A DNA stretch of 64,000 bases from Oscillibacter sp. PC13 (GCF_900115635.1 NZ_FOXE01000010.1:42086-106085); one strand, 5' to 3'. Positions 55,351-64,000 are shown, counted from the first letter of the stretch. Translations and numbers: made by a program. Notes: generated by a model not told the origin, from the sequence alone.

Positions 55351-56670
55351 ATGTCAAGAAATCAGCAGCTGTTTGAAGAAGCCCAAAATTATTATGTGGG
55401 CGGTGTGGACGCAGCCAACCGCTACCACGGTATTATGAAGAGCACGCTTTTTGTTGACCACGCTGATGGCAGCCATCTGTATGACGTGGACGGAAAGGCA
55501 TATTTGGATTTTCACACCTCCGCCGGCGCGGCGCTGTTTGGATATAACCATCCCCGGCTGATGGAGGCCGCCCGTAAAGCTCTGGAGCGCGGCGGAGTCA
55601 TGAATTTTGAAACCAAGGATCATGTGGAATTGGCAAAACTGATGAGCAAGATGTTCCCCTGCGCGGAACGGATTCGCCTGGGCAATACCGGCACGGAGGT
55701 GACACAGGCTGCGGTGCGTCTGGCCAGAGGTTATACCGGCCGTGACATCTGCATCCGGATGGAAGGGCACTTCCATGGTATGAATGAACTGGTTTGGTAC
55801 AACCATAACAATGAAGGCACCCAGGATGCCATGGGAGAGGTGGAGACAATTCCGGATACCGCCGGCGTCCCCGAATGCTTCCGATCCGTTGTAAAGAATG
55901 TGGAGTTCAACAATATTGAACAGCTGGAGCGGGTATGTGAGCGTTACCAAGGGCAGATAGCCTGCATTATCCTGGAGCCGGTCAGCTTCAACTGCGGCTG
56001 TTACCCGGGACGCAAGGAGTATCTGGAAAAGGTCCGGACACTGTGCGACCGGGAGGGGATTGTCCTGATTTTTGACGAGGTGATCTGCGGACTCCGGATG
56101 CGGCCGGGTTCTGCGCAGGCCTACTATGGCGTTACGCCGGATCTGGCCACCTTTGCCAAGGCCATCGGCGGCAGTTTCCCGATTGCGGCATTGTGCGGCA
56201 AGCAAAAGGTGATGGAGAGTCTGGCACCACTGGGCAAGGTCGGTATGAGCGGTACGTACACCGGCGCACTCATGCCGGTTATGGCGTCTAAGGAATGCTT
56301 CCGCATGGCCATGGAACCGGATTTCTACGATGAGATTGACCATAAGGCGGAACTGCTGTACGGCGGCATTAACGACCTGTTCCACAAGCATGGCATTCCG
56401 GGACATTGCCGCGGTTTGGGTGCCCGGTTCGGCCTATATTTCGGCGTGGAGGATCCGGAGACGGACTTTAATTGGCGATCCGCGAAAAAGGCATATAATC
56501 TTCAGCAGGCACGTGCCTTTGTCCGGGAAGCGCTGGATGCGGGCATGTACTTTGTGGATCCGGGCAAGGGGCCCCAGCCGCCACACTGCGGATTTGGTAT
56601 CCAGCACTCGGATGCGGATCTGAACAGCGCATTGGAACGTATCGATACGATTTTTGCCAAAATTAAATAA
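55351..56670 (+). CDS. Class III aminotransferase (glutamate-1-semialdehyde aminomutase-like)
   Basis: This 439-residue PLP enzyme has G-N-T-G-T-E-V-T-Q-A-A-V-R-L-A-R near residue 115, I-F-D-E-V-I-C-G-L-R near 240 (cofactor Asp) and the Schiff-base Lys in T-F-A-K-A-I-G-G-S near 270. It groups with HemL-like aspartate aminotransferase-family proteins, but there are no heme genes nearby. In this operon it more likely moves an amino group on an imported amino acid or amino-sugar acid. GGAGGAA supports the ATG at 55351. Confidence 0.88.
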   Translation: MSRNQQLFEEAQNYYVGGVDAANRYHGIMKSTLFVDHADGSHLYDVDGKAYLDFHTSAGAALFGYNHPRLMEAARKALERGGVMNFETKDHVELAKLMSKMFPCAERIRLGNTGTEVTQAAVRLARGYTGRDICIRMEGHFHGMNELVWYNHNNEGTQDAMGEVETIPDTAGVPECFRSVVKNVEFNNIEQLERVCERYQGQIACIILEPVSFNCGCYPGRKEYLEKVRTLCDREGIVLIFDEVICGLRMRPGSAQAYYGVTPDLATFAKAIGGSFPIAALCGKQKVMESLAPLGKVGMSGTYTGALMPVMASKECFRMAMEPDFYDEIDHKAELLYGGINDLFHKHGIPGHCRGLGARFGLYFGVEDPETDFNWRSAKKAYNLQQARAFVREALDAGMYFVDPGKGPQPPHCGFGIQHSDADLNSALERIDTIFAKIK

Positions 56671-56685
56671 GGGAGGAGCATGGGC

Positions 56686-57759
56686 ATGAAACCTCTGGAG
56701 CAGGTGACATACGCTTTGGTGTGCCCAACCAGCATGGGTGTGCGTATCACCCCGATGGAACGCCAATGCGTCCATACCAGCGACCTTTTTCGAATGCAGG
56801 CCACCTCGGCGGAATCGAATGTGCTCAGTGTTTCCGCAGCGCTGGGACTTCGGACAAAAATCCTGACCAAATTTGTGGAGGGAAGCCCGATTGCACAGTT
56901 TATCCAAGCCAATCTGCGCAGCCGCGGCATCGAATATGAAGGAGCCACAGTACCACAGGGTGGAGCTTGGGGCTATCGTCACCAATTCAATATTGCCGAC
57001 AGCGGCTATGGCCTTCGGGGACCCCGGGTCTGGAATGACCGGGCCGGAGAGGTGGGCTGCACCCTCTCCATAGAGGAGTTCGATCTGGAGCGTCTGTTTG
57101 GGCGGGAAGGTGTGGCAATTTTGCACCTGTCCGGCTTGGTAGCGGCCCTGAGCCATGAGACGGGTACCTTCTGTCTGGAATTAGCCCGGACGGCTAAGAA
57201 GTACGGCACGGCAATTTCCTTTGATTTGAATTACCGCGCGTCCTTCTGGAAGGGCCGGGAAGAAGAACTTCGAGCAATCTTTTCTGAAATTGCGTCCCTT
57301 GCGGATTTTCTGATTGGCAATGAGGAGGATTTCCAGCTGGCTCTCGGGATTCGTGGACCTGAGGCCGGAGGAAAAGAACTGGCTTCTAAAATTGAGAGCT
57401 TTCAAGAAATGATTGAGCGTGTCCGGGCAGCCTATCCCAATGCCCATACATTTGCAACCACGCTTCGCCAGGTAAAGAGTGCCAACGAACATCTCTGGGG
57501 GGCTGTGATGCTCTCCAATGGAACGTGGTACACGGAAGAACCCCGGGAGATTCCGGTGCTGGACCGCATCGGCGGCGGAGATGGCTTTGTGGGCGGTATG
57601 CTGTACGCGGCTCTCCGGGGATGGGATCCTGAGAAGTGGATCCAATTTGGATGGGCGAGCGGTGCCTTGACTACCACGCTGCTGACGGACTATGCCACAC
57701 CGGCGGATGAGGAGCAGATCTGGAGCATTTATGCAGGCAACGCCCGGGTGAAGCGCTGA
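56686..57759 (+). CDS. PfkB-family sugar kinase (KDG kinase-like)
   Basis: This 357-residue protein is a ribokinase/PfkB fold with [11 protein letters not shown] near residue 180, G-N-E-E-D-F near 210 and the anion-hole/catalytic [12 protein letters not shown] near 290. The last resembles 2-keto-3-deoxygluconate kinases, although the usual G-A-G-D is G-G-G-D. GGGAGGAG suits the ATG at 56686 better than the one at 56680. Substrate is inferred from neighbours, not proven. Confidence 0.85.
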   Translation: MKPLEQVTYALVCPTSMGVRITPMERQCVHTSDLFRMQATSAESNVLSVSAALGLRTKILTKFVEGSPIAQFIQANLRSRGIEYEGATVPQGGAWGYRHQFNIADSGYGLRGPRVWNDRAGEVGCTLSIEEFDLERLFGREGVAILHLSGLVAALSHETGTFCLELARTAKKYGTAISFDLNYRASFWKGREEELRAIFSEIASLADFLIGNEEDFQLALGIRGPEAGGKELASKIESFQEMIERVRAAYPNAHTFATTLRQVKSANEHLWGAVMLSNGTWYTEEPREIPVLDRIGGGDGFVGGMLYAALRGWDPEKWIQFGWASGALTTTLLTDYATPADEEQIWSIYAGNARVKR

Positions 57760-57773
57760 GGGGGAGCAGAGCA

Positions 57774-59225
57774 ATGAAAAAAGCCGATATTGGATTAATT
57801 GGCCTTGCAGTAATGGGGGAAAACCTGGTCTTAAATATGGAGTCCAAGGGGTTTACTGTGGCGGTTTTCAACCGGACAGCGGCACGGGTAGATGCCTTTG
57901 CCGCTGGCCGGGGGATGGGAAAAAACATTCTGCCATGCCACACATTGCAGGAACTGACCGAGAGCCTGGAATGTCCCAGAAAAATTATGATGATGGTAAA
58001 AGCTGGACAGGCAGTAGATGACCTGATAGAACAGCTGCTGCCGCTTCTGGATAAGGGGGATATCCTCATCGATGGAGGAAACAGCCATTTTCCGGACACC
58101 ATTCGCCGGACACAGTACGTGGAATCCAAAGGCCTTTTGTACATCGGCACCGGTGTATCCGGCGGCGAAGAGGGGGCGCTGAGAGGGCCCAGCATGATGC
58201 CGGGCGGTTCACCCGCTGCGTGGCCGCATGTTAAACCCATCTTCCAGGCCATCTGCGCCAAAGTGGAGGATGGAACACCTTGCTGTGACTGGGTGGGAGA
58301 AAATGGCGCAGGTCATTTTGTCAAAATGGTTCACAACGGTATCGAGTATGGGGATATGCAGCTCATCTGCGAGGCATATCATCTGATGCACACTCTGCTG
58401 GGTTTATCTGCCGATGAGATGCACCAGGTTTTCGCGGAGTGGAATCTCGGGGAGCTGAACAGCTACCTCATTGAGATTACCGGAAACATTTTGGCGCACA
58501 AGGATGAGGACGGCACGCCGCTGGTGAATCACATTTTGGATACCGCCGGACAGAAGGGAACCGGAAAATGGACGGCGGTGGCCGCATTGGATGAGGGAGA
58601 ACCCCTGACCCTTATCAGCGAAGCGGTATTTGCCAGGTGCCTCTCTGCCATGAAAGAAGAACGCGTGATTGCTGCACAGGCGTTCCAAAAGCGGTCCGTC
58701 TCTTTCGACGGGGACCGCGCCGCCTTTACAGAAAATATCCGCAAGGCGCTGTTAGCCTCAAAAATTATTTCCTATACCCAGGGATATGCACTGATGCGCG
58801 CAGCGGCAAAGACCTATGGCTGGACGCTGAATTACGGCGGAATCGCGTTGATGTGGCGGGGCGGCTGCATTATCCGATCGGCCTTCCTGGGAAAAATCAA
58901 GGAGGCCTATGATGCCGATCCGAATTTGTCAAATCTGATTTTAGATCCCTATTTTAAAAAGGTCATGACAGAGCTGGTTCCGGCATGGCGCGATGTGGTG
59001 GCCACGGCTGCCCTGCAGGGGGTTCCGGCCCCGGCAATGAATGCCGCTTTAAACTATTTTGACGGCTATACGTCGGAGCGTTTGCCGGCCAACCTGCTGC
59101 AGGCCCAGAGGGACTATTTCGGCGCGCATACGTATGAGAGAGTGGATGCGCCCCGCGGCCAATTCTTCCACACCAACTGGACCGGCACTGGCGGCAGCAC
59201 AACGGCGAACACCTATAATGCATAA
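57774..59225 (+). CDS. gnd: 6-phosphogluconate dehydrogenase, decarboxylating
   Basis: This 483-residue protein is full length. It has the NADP-binding G-L-A-V-M-G-E-N-L near residue 10, [14 protein letters not shown] near 128, and the catalytic Lys/His region [15 protein letters not shown] near 180. It converts 6-phosphogluconate to ribulose 5-phosphate. It lies inside the catabolic operon, 14 bases after the kinase, which links the operon to gluconate-type intermediates. Confidence 0.95.
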   Translation: MKKADIGLIGLAVMGENLVLNMESKGFTVAVFNRTAARVDAFAAGRGMGKNILPCHTLQELTESLECPRKIMMMVKAGQAVDDLIEQLLPLLDKGDILIDGGNSHFPDTIRRTQYVESKGLLYIGTGVSGGEEGALRGPSMMPGGSPAAWPHVKPIFQAICAKVEDGTPCCDWVGENGAGHFVKMVHNGIEYGDMQLICEAYHLMHTLLGLSADEMHQVFAEWNLGELNSYLIEITGNILAHKDEDGTPLVNHILDTAGQKGTGKWTAVAALDEGEPLTLISEAVFARCLSAMKEERVIAAQAFQKRSVSFDGDRAAFTENIRKALLASKIISYTQGYALMRAAAKTYGWTLNYGGIALMWRGGCIIRSAFLGKIKEAYDADPNLSNLILDPYFKKVMTELVPAWRDVVATAALQGVPAPAMNAALNYFDGYTSERLPANLLQAQRDYFGAHTYERVDAPRGQFFHTNWTGTGGSTTANTYNA

Positions 59226-59238
59226 GGAGGAAGCAGCG

Positions 59239-60090
59239 ATGATTGCTGAAGCACATCCAAGCCTGCGCGGGAAAACAGCTGTCATTACAGGCGGTGCCGG
59301 CGTATTGTGCAGAGAGTTTGCCAAAGCACTGGCGGTGTGCGGCGTCCGTGTTGTAATCTTGAACCGCACGTTTTCTATGGCGGAAACCTTGCGGGACGAA
59401 ATCCTTGCCGTCGGCGGAACTGCCATTGCGGTACAGGCGGATGTGACGGACAAAGCCAGTCTGGAGGAGGCTCACCGCAATGTGCTGGACGCCTTCGGCC
59501 CTTGTCAAATTCTGATTAACGGAGCGGGCGGGAACCGCCCGTCCGCAACCACGGACGACGAATTCTTCTCGCTGGAAACGCTGGAAGTACCGGGGAAAAA
59601 GAGTTTTTTTGACTTGGAAGAGGCCGCCTTTGATCAGGTTTTTTCCCTGAATTTGAAAGGCACTCTGCTCCCTACCCAATGTTTTGCCCGGGATATGGCG
59701 AATGGGAACGGAGGCACCATTGTAAATATCAGTTCCATGAATGCATTTACCCCTCTGACAAAAATTCCCGCCTATTCTGCTGCCAAGGCGGCAGTGTCCA
59801 ATTTCACCCAATGGCTGGCGGTTCATTTTGCCAAGAGCGGCATCCGCGTCAATGCCATTGCGCCGGGATTTTTCTCTACAGAGCAGAATGCGGCGCTCCT
59901 GTGGAATCCGGACGGTACGCCGACTGCGAGAACAGGCAAGATTTTGCGCGCTACGCCCATGGGCCGTTTTGGCACCCCGGGGGAGTTGCTGGGAACCCTT
60001 TTATGGCTGGTGGATGAAGATGCCTCTGGCTTTGTCACAGGCGTTGTGGTGCCGGTGGACGGAGGATTCTCTGCATACAGCGGCGTGTAA
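59239..60090 (+). CDS. SDR-family D-mannonate oxidoreductase (fructuronate reductase)
   Basis: This 283-residue short-chain dehydrogenase has T-G-G-A-G-V-L-C at the cofactor site, the catalytic Ser in N-I-S-S-M-N-A-F, and the Y-x3-K pair in P-A-Y-S-A-A-K-A. Features typical of the SDR mannonate-oxidoreductase group are N-G-A-G-G-N-R-P-S-A-T-T near residue 95 and the tail P-V-D-G-G-F-S-A-Y-S-G-V. It interconverts D-mannonate and D-fructuronate. AAGGAGGAAG fixes the start at 59239 rather than a longer in-frame start inside gnd. Confidence 0.88.
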   Translation: MIAEAHPSLRGKTAVITGGAGVLCREFAKALAVCGVRVVILNRTFSMAETLRDEILAVGGTAIAVQADVTDKASLEEAHRNVLDAFGPCQILINGAGGNRPSATTDDEFFSLETLEVPGKKSFFDLEEAAFDQVFSLNLKGTLLPTQCFARDMANGNGGTIVNISSMNAFTPLTKIPAYSAAKAAVSNFTQWLAVHFAKSGIRVNAIAPGFFSTEQNAALLWNPDGTPTARTGKILRATPMGRFGTPGELLGTLLWLVDEDASGFVTGVVVPVDGGFSAYSGV

Positions 60091-60100
60091 AGGAGAGGCA

Positions 60101-61372
60101 ATGGAACTCTTTTTCAAAACGGAGCGGGAGGACGGCCTGACGGCAGAAGAACTCCGGACTGCAGTGAAACATTCCCTGGAGGGGAGGACATTGCACCGGG
60201 TGCTGCTGATTCCGCCGGATTTCACCCGGTTTTATTCCAATGCGGGATTTCTCACCAATACTTACTATCACCTTCTGCGGGAACGGGGCTGCCAGGTAGA
60301 TGTTCTTCCGGCGTTGGGAACCCATGTGCCGGTATCCCGTGAGGAGGCCGCTGCGATGTTTGGCGACATTCCGTATGAGTCGTTCCAGATACACAATTGG
60401 AGAACGGATGTTGTCTCATTGGGGGAAGTGCCGGGGACATTTCTTGAACAGGCTACCGGTGGGCTGTGGCGTGATCCTATCCGGGTGGAAATCGATCGCC
60501 GCGTCCTGGATCCTGCCTATGATTTGATCCTTTCAATTGGACAGGTCGTGCCTCACGAAGTCATCGGCATGGCCAACCACTCCAAAAACCTGTTTGTGGG
60601 CGTGGGCGGCAGCGATATGATCAACAAAAGCCATATGGTGGGCGCGGTTTACGGAATGGAACGCATGATGGGCAGAGACCACTCCCCGGTACGGCAGATG
60701 TTTGACTATGCGATGGAAAAGTATTTGCAGGACCGCCCCATTGTGTTTGTTTTGACCGTCTGCACGGCACCTGAAGGACAAACCCGTACCCACGGCCTGT
60801 TTATCGGAGACACCCGGCGGGTTCTGGAGGAGGCAATCCACCTCTCACAGAAAAAAAATATGTTTTTCCTGGAGGAGCCTATCCAGACCTGCGTGGTGTA
60901 TCTGGATCCAAAGGAGTTTAAAAGCACATGGCTTGGAAATAAAGCGGTCTACCGGACCAGAATGGCTATGGCCGACGGCGGGAATCTGGTGATTCTTGCT
61001 CCTGGCGTGGAACGCTTTGGAGAAGACCTCCAGGTGGATCGGTTGATTCGAAAATATGGCTACCGGGGACGGCTGTCTGTGCTGGAACAATTTCGGCGCC
61101 CGGAAAACCAGGATTTGCGGGATAATATGGGGGCGGCTGCTCATTTGATCCACGGGTCCTCCGACGGTCGGTTTACGATTACCTATGCTGTCAAGCAAAT
61201 CAAACGCTCAGAAGTGGAGTCTGTCGGCTTCAACTCTGCCGATTATGATACACTTGCAGCAAAGTACGATCCCCAAAAGCTTCAATATGGCTGGAATCAG
61301 ATAGATGGAAAGCGGATCTTTTTTATCCCGAATCCGGCCCTTGGCCTGTGGAGCAGCCGCGACAGGTTTTAA
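60101..61372 (+). CDS. LarA-type nickel-pincer racemase/epimerase family protein
   Basis: This 423-residue protein belongs to the lactate-racemase (LarA) superfamily. Visible hallmarks are I-P-P-D-F-T-R near residue 33, L-P-A-L-G-T-H near 68, the substrate/cofactor region Q-V-V-P-H-E-V-I-G and N-H-S-K-N-L-F-V-G-V-G-G near 155-170. The Lys there corresponds to the residue that holds the nickel-pincer nucleotide. Characterised relatives include racemases of short hydroxy acids and a D-gluconate 2-epimerase. Next to a mannonate oxidoreductase and gnd, an aldonate 2-epimerase is an attractive guess. The larB/C/E cofactor genes are not in the window. Confidence 0.82.
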   Translation: MELFFKTEREDGLTAEELRTAVKHSLEGRTLHRVLLIPPDFTRFYSNAGFLTNTYYHLLRERGCQVDVLPALGTHVPVSREEAAAMFGDIPYESFQIHNWRTDVVSLGEVPGTFLEQATGGLWRDPIRVEIDRRVLDPAYDLILSIGQVVPHEVIGMANHSKNLFVGVGGSDMINKSHMVGAVYGMERMMGRDHSPVRQMFDYAMEKYLQDRPIVFVLTVCTAPEGQTRTHGLFIGDTRRVLEEAIHLSQKKNMFFLEEPIQTCVVYLDPKEFKSTWLGNKAVYRTRMAMADGGNLVILAPGVERFGEDLQVDRLIRKYGYRGRLSVLEQFRRPENQDLRDNMGAAAHLIHGSSDGRFTITYAVKQIKRSEVESVGFNSADYDTLAAKYDPQKLQYGWNQIDGKRIFFIPNPALGLWSSRDRF

Positions 61373-61384
61373 AATTGTATAAGT

Positions 61385-61429
61385 AATAAAAAGACAGGTT
61401 CGGCAAGCTGCCGAACCTGTCTTTTTATT
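61385..61429. terminator. Bidirectional terminator between the catabolic operon and mgtE
   Basis: AATAAAAAGACAGGTTCGGC and its complement form a stem of about 21 bp around the loop AGC, with T tracts in both directions. It serves both convergent transcripts. Confidence 0.95.
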
Positions 61430-61441
61430 GGAAAGCAATCC

Positions 61442-62827
61442 TTACAGACCAAGGATAGCGGAGGCGAACTGAAAGTAGATCAGCAAAGAGATTGCGTCTA
61501 CAATTGTGGTAATAAAGGGCGAGGCCATCACTGCCGGGTCAAAACCAATTCGCTTTGCCAAAAGCGGAAGCGTGCAGCCCACCAGCTTGGCGCACAGCAC
61601 CGTGCACACCATGGTGCAGCAGATGACAGCCGCAACAGGAATGGTCACTAGTGGATTGTGGAACAGCATACGGTCCACGAGCATCAACTTCACAAAATTT
61701 GCTGCGGCCAGTGTGGCACCGCAGACGACTGCCACACGAATTTCCTTCCAGATAACACGGAAAATGTCGGAAAATTCAATTTCATTCAAGGATAAACCAC
61801 GAATAACCGTAACACTAGCCTGGGAGCCGCAGTTGCCGCCGGTGTCCATCAGCATGGGAATATAGGCGGTGAGAATGGTGGCCGCTGCCAATGCATTTTC
61901 AAAGCTGGCAATGATCTGTCCGGTAAAGGTGGCAGAAATCATCAGCAGCAAGAGCCAGGGAATCCGGGCTTTAAAAGTTTCCAAGGTGCTGGTTTTGAGA
62001 TACGGCTTGTCAGAGGGCAGCATAGCCGCCATCTTTTCAATATCCTCTGTCACCTCATCCTGCAGAACGTCCATGGCATCGTCTACGGTGACAATACCGA
62101 CCAGCCGGTTTTCTGTATCCACCACTGGAAGAGCCAGAAATCCATATTTACTGAGCGTTCTGGCGGTGGATTCCTGATCGTCCAGCGTTTGAACGGAGAT
62201 GATATGGCGCTCCATCACGTCGCCGATGACATCGTCATCCTCAGCCAAAAGCAGCGTGCGAATGGATACCAGCCCAATAAGGTGACGGCCGTCATCAATG
62301 ACGTAGGAAACGTTGATGGTTTCCTTGTCGGGGCCGGTGCGGCGTATGCGCTTCAGTGCGTCTTCCACCGTCATGGTTTCCTTCAGGTCCACAAACTCCG
62401 TGGTCATGATGCTGCCGGCGGAATCCTCCGGATATTTTAAAATTTCGTTGATACTCTTGCGCATCTCCGGGTCGGAGTGCCGCAGAATCCGCTTGACCAC
62501 GATAGCGGGCATCTCTTCCACAATGTCAACGGTATCATCCAGGTACAGTTCATCCAGAACCTCTTTCAGCTCGGTGTTGGAAAAGCCCTGAATCAGGAGC
62601 TCCTGCTGGTTGCTGTCAAGCTCTACAAAGACCTCGGCCGCCAGCTCCTTGGGCAGAAGGCGAAAAACCAGGGGCAGCTTTTCTTCCTCCAGATCCTCAC
62701 ACAATTGGGCGATATCCGGCGCCTCCATGGGAACCAGGAGGTCGCGCAGCTCGGCATAGCGTTTTCGGATAATATAATCCTCAATTTTTTCCAACAACTC
62801 CGTCCGCTCGTTTTCCAGTTCAAACAT
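61442..62827 (-). CDS. mgtE: Magnesium transporter MgtE
   Basis: This 461-residue protein has an N-terminal helical domain (residues 1-130), two CBS domains (about 130-255) and five membrane helices with the pore sequence M-L-M-D-T-G-G-N-C-G-S-Q-A near residue 325. It is a Mg2+ channel closed by Mg2+ bound to the cytosolic domains. AAAGGAGG supports the ATG at 62827; the longer in-frame start would lie inside the riboswitch expression platform. Regulated by the M-box upstream. Confidence 0.96.
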   Translation of the reverse strand: MFELENERTELLEKIEDYIIRKRYAELRDLLVPMEAPDIAQLCEDLEEEKLPLVFRLLPKELAAEVFVELDSNQQELLIQGFSNTELKEVLDELYLDDTVDIVEEMPAIVVKRILRHSDPEMRKSINEILKYPEDSAGSIMTTEFVDLKETMTVEDALKRIRRTGPDKETINVSYVIDDGRHLIGLVSIRTLLLAEDDDVIGDVMERHIISVQTLDDQESTARTLSKYGFLALPVVDTENRLVGIVTVDDAMDVLQDEVTEDIEKMAAMLPSDKPYLKTSTLETFKARIPWLLLLMISATFTGQIIASFENALAAATILTAYIPMLMDTGGNCGSQASVTVIRGLSLNEIEFSDIFRVIWKEIRVAVVCGATLAAANFVKLMLVDRMLFHNPLVTIPVAAVICCTMVCTVLCAKLVGCTLPLLAKRIGFDPAVMASPFITTIVDAISLLIYFQFASAILGL

Positions 62828-62870
62828 GTGTGCGTCCTCCTTTCCTGTATCAGTCTGTCCAGTAAGCCGC

Positions 62871-62921
62871 CAGAAAAATAAAATATTCTCCAATCGCCCG
62901 TCCGGTACGATTGGAGAATAA
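62871..62921 (-). terminator. Riboswitch-controlled terminator in the mgtE leader
   Basis: Minus strand TATTCTCCAATCG and CGATTGGAGAATA around an 11-base loop, followed by TTTTATTTTT. It lies between the M-box aptamer and the mgtE ribosome site. Confidence 0.9.
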
Positions 62922-62950
62922 TTCACCCAATGTCGGGAAAACACGCACCG

Positions 62951-63116
62951 TGCATTCCCGCTACCGTTCAAGCTTTAGCCTCACAAGGCGGTGAAATTGC
63001 ATTAGATGATACCTTCGTGTTCGATATCGCCTGTTCAAACCCTCTCATGATGTCTCCATCATTTTGCGGCAGCAATCCATATCCCTGTGGTAGCCTTACC
63101 TACCGGACACTATGCA
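62951..63116 (-). ncRNA. M-box (ykoK) magnesium riboswitch
   Basis: The mgtE leader on the minus strand contains the conserved M-box segments in order: GGTAGGTAAGGCTACC, then GGGATATGGATTGCTGCCG, and near the 3' end GAGGCTAAAGC. The outer helix is closed by TGCAT (63112-63116) with ATGCA (62951-62955). A terminator follows and mgtE is the downstream gene, the classical M-box arrangement. When Mg2+ is high the aptamer folds and the terminator forms. Confidence 0.9.
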
Positions 63117-63137
63117 GTTTTGCCAAACTTCTTGTCT

Positions 63138-63166
63138 ATATTATGACAAAAACGTTTTCCTGTCAA
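63138..63166 (-). promoter_or_regulatory. Sigma-A promoter of the mgtE leader
   Basis: Minus strand TTGACA (63161-63166), 17-base spacer, TAATAT (63138-63143), about 20 bases before the M-box. Confidence 0.82.
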
Positions 63167-63339
63167 CCCACACAGTGAAATCTAACTGTGATTTTACATT
63201 CTTCCCACAAAATCAACATCATCAGAAGGGAAAGGCGGCTATTAGAAATTTGATGTGAGGTGAGCAAAAATAAAATGGGAGCCGGCAGCTCATAGAAAAA
63301 GTGGGATGTGGCAGAATTTTCGGCATTTTTACCATTTTC

Positions 63340-63368
63340 TTGTATTCCTTCTCCCCGTAAGATATAAT
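63340..63368 (+). promoter_or_regulatory. Sigma-A promoter of the small membrane protein gene
   Basis: TTGTAT (63340-63345), 17-base spacer, TATAAT (63363-63368). Confidence 0.75.
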
Positions 63369-63406
63369 GTTACTGGAACAATAAATCGGAATTTGGAGGG
63401 CTTACA

Positions 63407-63673
63407 ATGCTAGCAGTAATCATTCAGTATCTCTTGTCGCCAATTGTATTTCTATTAACATTTATTCTGCCCGTTGTATTTTACTTTATCAATCGCAGAT
63501 ATGTTTGGTTTAGCATCCTATTGACCGTAATTGTTGAACTGATTATAAATTGGGGCAACTTCTGCTATTATGAATCGCGTGGCCTTATGATTCTTGTCAC
63601 CTTTGTGCAAATTGCTGTGATGGCAATTCTCATATTGATATTAAAGGTGGTCCACGCTAAGATAAAAAAGTAA
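63407..63673 (+). CDS. Small hypothetical membrane protein
   Basis: This 88-residue protein has three strong hydrophobic segments (about residues 5-27, 31-48 and 57-80) and a short basic tail (H-A-K-I-K-K). No family is recognised. TTTGGAGGG before the ATG and a good promoter make it a believable gene. Its codons are much more AT-rich than the genes to the left, as is the whole stretch from about 63.2 kb, which suggests recently acquired DNA next to the IS110 element. Confidence 0.6.
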   Translation: MLAVIIQYLLSPIVFLLTFILPVVFYFINRRYVWFSILLTVIVELIINWGNFCYYESRGLMILVTFVQIAVMAILILILKVVHAKIKK

Positions 63674-63799
63674 ATCTTGCTAATGTAAAAGTCAAGGGTA
63701 AAATAAAAAAGTTTAGGCTCCAACAGCCTAAAAAGGGTGCAAAAACCAAACCCACAGTGGTTGTGGATTTGAAAATAACCTGTATAATGAGATCTAGAT
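63674..63799. other. AT-rich non-coding end of an IS110-family element
   Basis: No gene is seen here. Two imperfect hairpins are visible: TTTAGGCT-CCAAC-AGCCTAAA (63710-63730 region) and CCCACAGTGGTTGTGG (63750-63765 region). The element's right end should lie in this stretch, because the transposase stop is at 63800-63802. IS110 elements lack terminal inverted repeats, so the boundary cannot be fixed by eye. Confidence 0.35.
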
Positions 63800-64000
63800 T
63801 TACTGTTGCTTTAGTGTTTCCATTGCTCTGGCATAGTAGATCCGGAGAAACTTATTAACGCCGGCCATCTTGGCTACGTTATAAGGTTTTCCTTCCTGCT
63901 CCTTCTTTAGGACGAATTGAAGGACAGGGTCGTCTTGAGGTCGTGTAAGTTTGAGCGCCTGCATGACCTCAAAACAATACTTTCTGAGAGCCGCATTCCC
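63800..64000 (-). mobile_element. IS110-family transposase, C-terminal part
   Basis: On the minus strand an open frame enters from the right edge of the window and ends at TAA (63800-63802). Its 66 residues include N-A-A-L-R-K-Y-C-F-E-V-M-Q-A-L, D-D-P-V-L-Q-F-V-L-K-K-E and Y-N-V-A-K-M-A-G-V-N-K-F-L-R-I-Y-Y-A-R, the end of the Transposase_20 domain of IS110/IS1111 DEDD recombinases. The rest lies outside the window. Group (IS110 or IS1111) and intactness are undecided. Confidence 0.82.

Noticed and set aside
62930..63178. Plus-strand open frame of 82 codons opposite the mgtE leader
   Set aside because: It is the complement of the M-box riboswitch and its terminator; there is no ribosome site, and the conserved RNA explains the sequence.

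Overview
The window looks like a chromosomal segment of a moderately GC-rich, anaerobic, endospore-forming member of Clostridia. The endospore genes (spoIID, yqfC/yqfD, ylbJ, spoVAD, spoVAE, bofA), the rubrerythrin, the clostridial-type NitR/ANTAR nitrogen control and the codon use suggest the Oscillospiraceae (Flavonifractor/Lawsonibacter-like). That placement is inference. No rRNA gene, convincing tRNA gene, CRISPR array or prophage is visible. The last ~0.8 kb is visibly more AT-rich and ends in a truncated IS110-family transposase.

Layout. 1-5 kb: end of a rubrerythrin gene, a HAD phosphatase, an SLH-anchored trypsin-like protease, then an MBL hydrolase-deoC-deoD operon. 5-11 kb: a nucleoside import cluster (BMP lipoprotein, ATPase, two permeases, a phosphoribosyltransferase-like protein). 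With deoC/deoD and a distant cdd it forms a nucleoside uptake and salvage system. 11-18 kb: sporulation genes ylbJ, yqfC and yqfD, followed by phoH, ybeY, two small proteins and recD2. 18-25 kb: an Xre regulator overlapping comF, mreB, a DegV protein, a DUF2156-GNAT fusion, cdd and a deacetylase-like lipoprotein. 25-37 kb, all on the minus strand: spoVAD, glnA, an ANTAR regulator (NitR type), gltB, gltD, an Amt-PII fusion, spoVAE. The nitrogen-assimilation block therefore lies between two genes that normally sit side by side in the spoVA operon. 37-43 kb: a Zn-ribbon protein, a CDF transporter, rplM-rpsI, yaaL-bofA, tadA, and spoIID with a good sigma-E promoter. 43-49 kb: an exported protein of unknown role, a two-component system followed by an HtrA-type protease (CssRS-HtrA-like), and a TSUP exporter made of two half-size genes. 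49-61 kb: a GntR-regulator gene broken by an in-frame stop, then a long catabolic operon: TRAP transporter, M81 protein, class III aminotransferase, PfkB kinase, 6-phosphogluconate dehydrogenase, SDR mannonate oxidoreductase and a LarA-type racemase/epimerase. 61-64 kb: mgtE behind an M-box Mg2+ riboswitch, a small membrane protein, and the IS110 fragment.

Most notable signals. First, glnA and amt each have a good promoter followed immediately by a terminator-like hairpin, so the coding region can only be reached by reading through it. Both hairpins share the 11-mer GCAAGGGCGCC, and an ANTAR antiterminator-family gene lies in the same cluster. This is probably a conditional-termination nitrogen regulon whose leader RNA does not look like the canonical two-hairpin ANTAR target. 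Second, the TRAP operon combines a sugar-acid catabolic core with an unexpected aminotransferase and M81 protein, and its presumed local regulator is disrupted. All calls come from reading the sequence; no database search was possible.
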